A program made the position numbers and the translations under genes. Below, piece after piece: positions 55,901 to 64,000 of a stretch of DNA of 64,000 bases. The stretch's first letter is position 1. Each line of letters starts with the position of its first letter. The notes below the pieces were generated by a model, which was not told the origin of the DNA, ran no database searches, and was given only the letters and a program-made list of their open reading frames with translations. The stretch comes from Mytilus galloprovincialis. Its lineage: Eukaryota > Mollusca > Bivalvia > Mytilida > Mytilidae. Location: positions 95,127,743-95,191,742 of the forward strand of contig NC_134839.1 in NCBI RefSeq assembly GCF_965363235.1, read 5' to 3'.

Positions 55901-57089
55901 TGGTTGCCAAAAATGTAAAGATACCTAGCTTATAATTAAGACATCCTGTTAAATTTAAAGGCAAATTAATGTATGATTCTTAATCTCCTTAGTTGACGCT
56001 TTTATTTTTTGAAAACATTATCATGAAAATATGCAGTATATTTTCTTTCACATTAAATCAATAATTCAGATATTAAGTGGTCACTCCTTAAATATTTTTG
56101 GAATATATTTATGACTGTATAAGCACAACTGTTTTATGCGTAAAGGTGTATAAAACAAAAGATGAATCAGACGAAGAGTTATTAATGCAATAATGCATTG
56201 AATATGCTATAATTAATGTGAATTTATAACAAACGAAACATACTTTTAAATAACAATTGGCATGCAAAATAAAAGACAAAAACACAAATTCGTCTGGGTT
56301 TGGATAAAGCAAAAGGAATTAAGTTTTAATGAGTTTTATTGTTAGAAGCAAGTTTGGATTCATCTAAAACAATGTTGACACGTTTTTAATCAATCAGTAT
56401 GTCTCTTTATCATTGACATTAGTGACGTTCCTGAGCAATTTGTAAGTCACAGTCGAAGTATAGTATGCCACAGAAGAATAATGATAACAGAATGACGACA
56501 ACAGTTCAATTGTCATTCTCGTTTCAAGTGTAGGTGATAAGGCATATAGACGTTGTACCAAAACAGTTTAACCAGAAAATCTATGTTTCCTCTAAATGGC
56601 TTTAATCTTTCCATTATCTTTTCCCCACCTCTGTAAATAAACAAGAAAAAACTTGTCATTGGAGAATCGATAAACAAAGAATAAAAACAGATTTTCTAAT
56701 CATTTCTATTTTTTTTAAGATTGCTACACTACTTGTTTCCTTTGGATAACATTTATTTCCTTCACCGAACTTAAATTCGTGTGTAAACATTTTAACCTTT
56801 AGGGATACTTAACCCTACGATGATGTTGATACACATTGATATATATACATTTGACCTTCTCGGAAAGATACTGATGTTTTCATATGATTTGAAAATACTT
56901 TGCAATACAAACGATTATAGTTTATAGCTGCTCCCATCTGTTTTGTTATCTGTGTCTCAATTAACTATATGATGAGGTTATTCAAACGCATGATATTAAG
57001 ACAGAAAGTGATACATCGTAAATGGAATTATCAATCATAATGGATAATGTGAAAGGGATATATATTCGACTTCAATATAAAAACAAGGA
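55901..57089. other. AT-rich spacer, no gene seen
   Basis: The 67-codon minus frame at 56109-56312 has no motif. Confidence 0.4.
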
Positions 57090-57200
57090 TATGTAGTATG
57101 AAAGCCAATGAGACAACTATCCATCTGAGCCATATATTATATATACTGACGTAATAATCCAACATACAATGTAAAGACCACAAAGTATTTGTTTTTTCAC
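57090..57200 (+). repeat. SINE-like repeat, diverged
   Basis: ggatatgtagtatgaaagcc, then aatgagacaactatccatct. Confidence 0.5.
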
Positions 57201-57264
57201 ATGTTTTTGTGAAAAGTAATCGTTTAATCTTATCTAACAAATCTATTATAAGGAGCAAATGATC

Positions 57265-57500
57265 AGTATGCTGGAGTTTTGTTGAAATGGAGGAAGACCT
57301 GCTCAACAAATAGTCAGCATTTCAATTGGAACGAACTGTGCGACCCTACTTGTCGACTTCTATTTTCCTATAAATCGGAGTTCCTTCAGACACTTGTAAA
57401 AAACAAGATTGTCAAAGAAGCCAAGTCATAATATTTCACATTCAAATATGTTGATGATACAGCGGTCCACAAGTTCAAAATACTGGTAAAAAGACACTTA
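57265..57500 (+). mobile_element. Penelope-like RT fragment
   Basis: GTNCATLLVDFYF and, in another frame, a YVDDTAVHKFK word correspond to the GTNCAPLLADLF and YIDD blocks. Decayed and short. Confidence 0.6.
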
Positions 57501-57587
57501 AATTACCGAGATAACAATTAAATGTAAACAAACATTTGATATAGGATACTAAGCTATTGTTACAAAATATAACTAATGAATCGATAC

Positions 57588-57593
57588 TTTATT
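57588..57593 (-). terminator. Poly(A) signal overlapping the gene 2 stop
   Basis: The minus strand reads TGT TAA TAAAG: AATAAA begins inside the stop codon. Confidence 0.45.
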
Positions 57594-60500
57594 AACAAAA
57601 TAATATTTCTTTACCCATTTCAGCAAATTTTCTTGCCTCCTCTTTCGGAAATCCATAAGCCCAATACATGCATTCCATATAGCGTTGAGTGACTTTTCCC
57701 TTTCCTGATTCGTCGCTTAAAAGAATATCTCTACAATCATTCGTCCAATCCTCATCTGGTCGCGCCTGTAAAGATATAAATCCCCATAATATAGTTTCGT
57801 TTCAATATAAGTCTTGTCACTTTATAATTGTCTAAAAGTATAAAAAAACATCAAAATATAATAACCTACTTAAAAAAAAAAAACGATACCAATACAGCAA
57901 GCTACTAGATTTCATTCAAAATTTCAGCAATCACAATACTATCCTGATCAGGTGTACAAAGAGAGATAACAAATACAATTTTGATATTGACCTCACTGTG
58001 CTAAAATAAATGAATTGTTATGATTTTGTTGATTTATCATACGTTGCACGTTCATGCACCTGTTTCGTAGATTAGGGATATCATTTGCTCTCCTATTCTG
58101 AAAGGCTCACTAATTCCACTACTTTGCGATCTTCCAAGTTGTCGTAAGTAGTAATCTGCTAAACATTTAATATTTTCTTCATCTTCTCTATTACCCAAAC
58201 TAGTCAGGTCTGTCATTTTGAAGTCCATCTATAAACGATATGCATCTGACTGTAAGTCGACAAAGAAATGACATGCACAGTCAATTATTGAACTGATCGG
58301 CTAATTTTTCAAAAATCATTTTTCTGAAGCAGCAAAGCTAAATATTTTGTAACTTTACATGATAAATAATTGGGACCCACTACAAACGATTTTCACTCAC
58401 TGAGATCGGGTTGTAAATAAAGGGTCACTGGAAGGACAAACAACTTATTTCCGATTTGGGTTTCAAAATAAAACCCAGGGAAACGCATCAACTTTAAAGA
58501 AGAAGAAAACAACGGAACAACAGAAACACTGAACTGTAACAGTTAAACACGCCAACAAATGTTTTGATACCAACTGTCATATTCTTGAGAGGGTACATGC
58601 CATTTTAATTGTTACCTTCATCATACATGACCGTCTTTTTGCTTTAAATGGATAAATGACATGACCACCAATCACTATGGTTACTAGTATTATAAATCAT
58701 TTTTTAAAAATCTGTTCCTGCATTGAATATTTTATATCAATTGTTTGGCTCATGTTCGCTTTCAACCATTTTATTTGATAAATACACACTAACAAACTGA
58801 TCAATGTTGATAAGGTATGGACACATAGGATTAAACTTTTACATTCAAATCTAAATTTATTTTTTTTAGTGTTCTGTCAATTTTTTTTATATTTGGCACC
58901 TTCATTTTAAAATCTTGCAAGATAAGTCAATTGTATGTGAATATATCAAATGAGCGATACCTAGAATCTCTATTTTCTTCTGAGAAGTGGAAGGCTTATC
59001 GTTCATAAATATTGCCAGGCTATAGGCTAAAAAACAAAAAAATAAGACACAGATATTCTTTCCAAATGGGTAACAAGGTAATATTGCTGGGTGTTTCAAA
59101 ATGATTCACGAAAAAGCCTTTGGCTAAAATAAGTCTATGTAATCAGCTATAAAGACCGAGCTTCAGAGTTCTTATGGGACTACGTACTTGTGGGGCAGTA
59201 TGAACCAGATGTGTATACTTAACAAATTCAAATGATCTCTTAGAGTGTATACAATCTTAGTCTTTTTTCTCTTGCAAAAGTATTAAGAACATTGCACTTT
59301 TTTACCCTTTAGAAAAGTATTCCCCCCTTTTTTTTAATTAAGACATATTGAAAGAAATAAAAAAATGTAGATACACGTATCTTGTTTTGGGAAGATGTAC
59401 GTTTTAATTGGCATTCCTCTGGGAACCAATTGTGCTCCTCTTCTTGCTGACTTGCTCGTATGAGGCTGAAGTCATACGGGAGCTTCATATGCAGTATTGT
59501 GATAAGCTAGAATTATCTTACAACTACATGTTCATCTATAAAAATTACTAGAAAACACCTGCATATAGAGCGTGGTTAAAGTATGTAATCTGTTGTAGGA
59601 TGAAATTTTGTCAAGATTTTATGACTAAAGAAATTCAGGAAAGGTATCAAAAGTCATAGGTACTTGATGAGAGTAACATGTTATGTTTGTTTTCTGTATA
59701 CTATAAACATAAATATTCCATAAAAAGGTGTATTTTCTATTTACTATCAATTCCAAGTTTACTATCCACGGCAGTCACTGATATATTGAATGAGACTCTC
59801 TAAATAATATATTAGTGACCGCTGTGGATAGTAAACTTTTAATTAGTCTCTATATAATATACCAGTGACACCCGCACAATCGCGGGCATTAAGAGCGTGG
59901 TTGAAAGTATTTCAAGTATTGTGGGATGAATTTTTGTAAAAGATTTTATGATTGGAGAATTTAAGGAAAGGTACCAATAGTTATCAAAGGTACCAGGATT
60001 ATAATTTAGTACGCCAAAAGTCATATGTACTTGGTGACAGGAAACTTTATTTTAGTCCTCTGCCTTTTTCCCAAAGTCTGTATTTTTTTTTTTGCTTTCT
60101 GTTTTTCTGTATACTATGCACATAAATATACCACAAATAAAATGTATTTGCTATTTACTATCAATTCCAAGTTTACTATCGTCACTATCCAAGGAGGTCA
60201 CTGATATATTACATAGAGACTCTTTATATACTCGTGGATAGTAAACTTGGAATTGATAGTAAATAGCAAATACACTTTATTTATCGTATATGTATGATCA
60301 TAGTATACAGACAAACGCGAAAATAATGTCCTGTCCTCAAGTACGTGTGTAAATAATGTATTATTTTAAGACAGTCATAAACGGAAGTCTTGTCTATGAC
60401 TTAAAAGTCCGTCCGATGACGGAAACAATAAACAAACTTCTTTATTTTTGATTTTTTCTAAAAATAACCCAAACTGAATAATCATAAAACAAATGCGACA

Positions 60501-62374
60501 ATGCATGGTACCTATACGACACATATGCATAATGATAAATTTATTGTGGAAGGAAGAAAAGCGACACACAAAATGAGGTCTTTTCATTTAATAGTATAGA
60601 TGACATCTCATTTGATAATGGAAAGTTTTGTAACTATTTTGAACGCGTCTATTTTTATCAACTAGAAATAAATAAGACAATAGATTTCCTATCAGGATTG
60701 CTGCTTGTCAATAAAGCTACATAAATGAGGGTACAAACAAGATTAAAATCACTTAGAGGAAAATCAAATCGGAAAGTCCCTAATCACACTGCAAACTCAA
60801 ACGACAAAACACATAAAAAACGAGTGGACAAGAACTGTCATATTCCTAACTTGGTACAGGCATTTTCAAATGAAGAAACATGGTCTTATAACGCTTAACC
60901 TCTTAATTTGTACAACGGTCTCGTCAAGTTCCGATATATATTTATATACAATGATGCGTAAACTAAACAGACATAATGAATAAAATAGTCAAAATATGGG
61001 TAACCTCAGTCATTCTTAAATGTCACGGATGCCATCAAGAGATCTCTGTCATCATTGAAAATCTGTTTCAGAGATAACTACTTATATGTTCCAATTGTCG
61101 GGACCACAATCACTTCCTCGTCTTCGAATATACAAGTACATGAGCATACTGCCGATGGTAGGATCTTTTTACCCTTTCGAAGCACCTGATATCACCACCA
61201 TGTTTTGTTGAGAGTAGTCTCTAGGTTTCTATGCTGTGTTTTGTAGACTTGTTTATCGCTTGATGGTTTTTCGTCTTTTTTGTCTTGGCATTGTCAGTTT
61301 TCGACTTTGAATATTTCTTCAGTATCATTCACATTACGATTATTGAAATAATTATAATAAAAAAAAACTTGCCATATAGTTTATAGGGTTTAAATAGTTA
61401 ATGCTCTTCAACTTTGTACATGTTTGGCTTTTTAACTGTTTTGATATGAGCGTCACTGATGAGTCTTATTTAGACGAAATGCGCGTCTGACGTATTAAAT
61501 TATAATTCTAGTACCTTTGATAATTATAATCACACTTTTGTAATTTTGTTGCACTAAAATACACATCAAATCCAAAACAAGTTCATCTTTTTATTCAACC
61601 GATTAAAAAGTATTCAATTTTGTAAAAAAATTAGCAGGCCAACACCATGGGAGTTCTAAGATAAACATTTTAAAGCTTATTTGTCATAGAAGACGTTGTT
61701 TATATAAATATTGGATTTATTAAGTTTCGATAAGCCGCAAATGCTTGCAAGAGAGATGCCAAGACAACTAACACAGAGACCATATAAAAAAGGCAATTAC
61801 ATCTACTTAAGATGTTCGAACAAATTATTTATATTATTCAAGATTAAATATTACACATTCAGTTATAAAATAATGATGATAAATACCAAAGATGGTACTG
61901 ATTTCAATAATAACGGTACCTCCGACAACATAAAATGAAAGTTTCAGACAATTTAATTGCTTTAGTGTGGTTATTCCTTTTTCGAAGCAATAACAATCTG
62001 ACTTGTTTGATGGCGTCATGCGACGTAACGTTTTGAGTGAATCATAATGTCATACAGATAATTATTTGGAGGCTACGTCAATAAACAGACGACGAATGTC
62101 AGGTAGTGGCAATGGTTGTCAATAGCTCTAACAGACAAAAAATGTACAATTTACCCTTATTTCAATATCCGAGATCAAGGAAATCCATTAGGACATTTGT
62201 GCACAATCTCGTTTTTAAAACACTCGCGTATTCCTCGTGTAATTTAAATAAATCAATTTAGAATATGAAGTTTAAGCCTCAGAAGATACATGTAACAAAA
62301 GTAGTAACACTGACCTGAATTTGTTGTACATTCCATGAAAACAAAGATAACGTTAGAATCATGACGAAATGCAT
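57592..62374 (-). CDS. Small secreted two-cysteine protein, gene 2 (two coding exons)
   Basis: Exon 1 (62374-62315) encodes MHFVMILTLSLFSWNVQQIQ, a signal peptide, and ends at a GTCAGT donor. The terminal exon (57765-57592) follows a tatctttacag acceptor and encodes 57 residues to TAA. The join is phase 0, giving 77 residues. In the terminal exon C11 (NDCRDILLS) and C32 (CMYWAYGFPKEEARKFA) have the same 21-residue spacing as gene 1, and a third cysteine is last. Charge differs: gene 1 has an acidic loop between the cysteines, while this one has GKGKVTQR. The 4549-bp intron holds another open exon (58052-58228) and repeats, so the exon 1 assignment rests on phase and similarity to gene 1 exon 1. 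Confidence 0.62.
57766..58051. other. Intron sequence of gene 2
   Basis: AT-rich, nothing recognised. Confidence 0.35.
58052..58228 (-). CDS. Candidate alternative terminal exon in gene 2 intron
   Basis: 58 open codons to TGA after a cgtttatag acceptor in phase 0, so gene 2 exon 1 could splice to it. It contains ENIKCLADYYLRQLG and PFRIGEQMISLIYETG. GE.M...Y..G loosely matches GELMCMYWAYG of gene 1, but the second cysteine is absent. It may be an alternative ending, a diverged paralog exon, or an independent gene with an unseen first exon. Confidence 0.42.
   Translation of the reverse strand: MDFKMTDLTSLGNREDEENIKCLADYYLRQLGRSQSSGISEPFRIGEQMISLIYETGA
58470..58620 (+). repeat. Dispersed repeat, 1104-1350 family, diverged
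   Basis: acgcatcaactttaaagaag, aacacgccaacaaatgtttt and gataccaactgtcatattct. Closest to 2041-2260. Confidence 0.55.
58621..59395. other. AT-rich spacer, no gene seen
   Basis: The 65-codon minus frame at 58902-59099 is a lysine- and phenylalanine-rich chance frame. Confidence 0.4.
59396..59560 (+). mobile_element. Penelope-like RT core fragment
   Basis: GIPLGTNCAPLLADLLV is the canonical Penelope block before the YIDD box. The following YEAEVIREL fits. Very short and decayed. Confidence 0.65.
59555..59870 (+). repeat. Tandem unit A with foldback
   Basis: gagcgtggttaaagtatgta, ttttatgactaaagaaattc and tctgtatactataaacataa. It then has an inverted repeat, aagtttactatccac / gtggatagtaaactt (59752-59766 and about 59823-59838). 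Colinear with 59880-60317. Confidence 0.65.
59880..60317 (+). repeat. Tandem unit B with long foldback and retrozyme relic
   Basis: Same order as unit A. Between aggta and cataggtac-like words it carries an extra agttatcaaaggtaccagg...tagtacgcc block (59977-60020), which is the inverse of a retrozyme 3' end. It then holds a palindrome with 45-bp near-perfect arms (60136-60180 and 60237-60281) and outer arms extending to 60107 and 60310. Confidence 0.75.
60318..60739. other. Spacer, nothing recognised
   Basis: No coding signal. Lies within the gene 2 intron as modelled. Confidence 0.35.
60740..61030 (+). repeat. Dispersed repeat, 1104-1350 family
   Basis: ggaaagtccctaatcacact, aagaactgtcatattcctaa, cttggtacaggcattttcaa and aatgatgcgtaaactaaaca. 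Confidence 0.65.
61390..61530 (+). mobile_element. Retrozyme end with hammerhead
   Basis: atgctcttcaactttgtaca to ctagtacctttgataattat is colinear with 12159-12290. Upstream body blocks are absent, so this is a short copy of the ribozyme end. Confidence 0.75.
61450..61493 (+). ncRNA. Type I hammerhead ribozyme, canonical core
   Basis: CTGATGA (61456-61462), stem II GTC/GAC around TTATTTA, GAAA (61476-61479), minimal stem III ATG-CG-CGT and cleavage nucleotide C61487. Stem I has six pairs, and the G-U at position 3 of the 11854 copy is here A-U, which is a compensatory or stabilising change. It lies in the intron of gene 2 on the opposite strand. Confidence 0.85.
61531..62314. other. Intron sequence of gene 2, nothing recognised
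   Basis: Small frames at 61711-62019 have no motif. Confidence 0.35.
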
Positions 62375-63349
62375 AGTTCGACTTATATGAATGTGTGCAG
62401 CAAGAATGTGGAAGTTTGTGTTTATGATGAAAAAAGATCTACTGAAACAATCTCACACTGACAAATCTCCTATTTCATGCAAGCTTCTATACAGAATTAT
62501 TGATTAGCACTGATATCGCTTTACTATATCAATTTAAGTTTCTTCATTATTCACAAATATTGAATTATGATTAGGTATTACATGTTTTCAGAATAAAAGT
62601 AACAGATATCTGATGTTGATTCAGTAGTCAAAGACTAGTCATGTTTACATATACCAGAAGGTACTAGACAATGATAACACAGTGTATTTTATTGTCCACA
62701 ATACAACTGGGATATGTCGTTTTAGTGCAATATAAGGATGACGATGGAATTCCAGTGATATAAAACAATCCATTTAAAAAATAGAATAGTCTAATAGTAA
62801 AATAATAAGGTTTCTGTGAAGCTAATTATTTTTGTCGATGAATTACTTTAAACATATTTTATTGTTAAAAAATGACAAATGGATTAGACACAAGTCTATG
62901 TCGATGAATGATACGAATCAAATTCAAAAATAATACATGATTGTTTTGAAAAATATATTCTAGATACTGCCTTTGTCATCTTAGTTACGTGTCATAAAGT
63001 TCTTTTATTTGTCTTTGTAAATTAATAAATCTTACTGCTTATTCCATTTTTGGTAATATACTTTTGGCTTGACTCGGTACTTATGCATCTCGCCAATGTT
63101 TTTGTGCTGTGGCCATTTGTTTTGTATTCTTCTCTTCCGTTTTGGCTAATATGATTTGTCTATATACCAAATGTGTTTTTTTGTTTGCTGACCTATTGTT
63201 TGTTATAGTGATTATGATTTTAACACAATGTAGACTACTGGACTCCTATTATTGACATTTTTACATGTAATTTCTGTTTGGTTTGTTCATACATTGCTGA
63301 CAATATAATGGAATTTTATTGGACTATCATAAAAGTGAGAGTTTCAACT
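62375..63349. other. AT-rich spacer upstream of gene 2
   Basis: No further exon or clear promoter was found. Confidence 0.35.
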
Positions 63350-63470
63350 AGCTATGAAACAACGGTTCTACATTAGGAAATGCCTGTACCAATTCAGGAA
63401 TATGACTGTTGTTTTCCATTCATTTGATGTGTTTGATCTTGTAATTTAGAAGTTCGTTTTTTTTGGGGAT
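63350..63470 (-). repeat. Dispersed repeat, inverse copy of the 1104-1350 family
   Basis: aaatgcctgtaccaattcag, gaatatgactgttgttttcc and attcatttgatgtgtttgat are the inverse of the 54600-54670 blocks. Confidence 0.6.
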
Positions 63471-63589
63471 TTTGTTATTTAACTTTTTAGGATATATGTA
63501 TTTAAAAACATTTGAACAAATCTTAGATTACTATATACAGGATTATGTCAATAATATGGAACGCCACAGCTGTCTAATGTGGAACTCTG

Positions 63590-64000
63590 AAAGTACGTTA
63601 TGTTGTTCTATTATTACTTAATGATAGTTTGTCTTTACATAATATGGTTTTGACATTACGTAATGATGTTTTGTTATAACTCAATATGGAATAGTCATTA
63701 CATAATGATATTTCGATATTACATTTTATGGTTTCGTATTGACTTGATATAGTTTTGTCATTACTTAATATGGTTTTGTCATTACTCAATCGGTTTCACC
63801 ATTATTTAATGTGGTTATCCCATTAGGCAACGTGGTTTTAACATTACTTGATGTTTATGTGACATAACGTAATGTAGTTGTTTCATTACATGATGTGGTT
63901 TTGTTATTTCGTTATGATGATTGTCAAATTTTGTCAATTCTTTATATGGCTTTAACATTACGCAATGATGTTTGAAAATTTGACGATTTCACACTACATG
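63590..64000 (+). repeat. Diverged ~22-24 bp minisatellite, runs off the window
   Basis: Units follow tggttttgtcattacttaata with many variants: tggttttgacattacgtaatg, tggtttcgtattgacttgat, tggttttaacattacttgatg, tggttttgttatttcgttatg. About 17 units are visible. The minus-strand 63-codon frame with repeating ND(K)T(I) words is a reflection of it. Confidence 0.8.

Noticed and set aside
1-64000. LTR retrotransposon or virus-like copy
   Set aside because: No long terminal repeats, capsid, protease or integrase-like translation was seen anywhere in the window.

Overview
The window looks like nuclear DNA of a marine bivalve, most likely a mussel close to Mytilus. It is AT-rich and nearly every kilobase carries an interspersed repeat of a kind I associate with mussel genomes. 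There are intron-bearing genes and no bacterial operon structure. The species call is inference from remembered repeat families, not a database match.

Host genes are very few. The best two are small minus-strand genes at 45.8-47.5 kb and 57.6-62.4 kb. Each has a short signal-peptide exon and one terminal coding exon, joined in phase 0. The terminal exons are paralogous: two cysteines 21 residues apart, CR(N/D)(L/I)LLS after the first and CMYWAYG at the second. They predict secreted proteins of 82 and 77 residues that I cannot assign to a known family. Further candidate exons lie in both introns and at 54.1 kb, which suggests a locally duplicated family.

The rest is mostly mobile DNA. A decayed LINE with endonuclease, reverse transcriptase and C-terminal zinc-knuckle occupies 22.3-26.2 kb on the minus strand, and shorter LINE tails lie at 4.6-4.9 and 37.5-38.3 kb. 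Penelope-like element (PLE) pieces lie at 4.9-6.2, 10.2-10.8, 12.3, 13.3-13.6, 17.7-18.3, 19.8, 27.8-28.4, 57.3-57.5 and 59.4-59.6 kb. Hammerhead-ribozyme retrozyme copies are scattered throughout: two have a canonical type I core (11.85 and 61.45 kb), and others are degenerate, inverted or amplified into tandem arrays. A 3.6 kb element with inverted ends at 47.9-51.5 kb carries a repeated GTCTATCCTGTTA motif and an acidic reading frame.

Layout: 0-6 kb dispersed and tandem repeats, then PLE; 6-14 kb AT-rich spacer with PLE and retrozyme pieces; 14.5-17.1 kb a CCATGGAAAC-rich tandem block; 17-22 kb repeat pieces; 22-26 kb LINE; 26.5-34 kb SINE-like repeats, a PLE endonuclease piece, MITEs and a minisatellite; 34-45 kb repeats, a LINE tail, a second minisatellite array and foldbacks; 45-63.5 kb the small gene family with interleaved transposons; 63.6 kb to the end a diverged minisatellite. 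No rRNA gene, true tRNA gene, CRISPR array, LTR element or virus copy was recognised.
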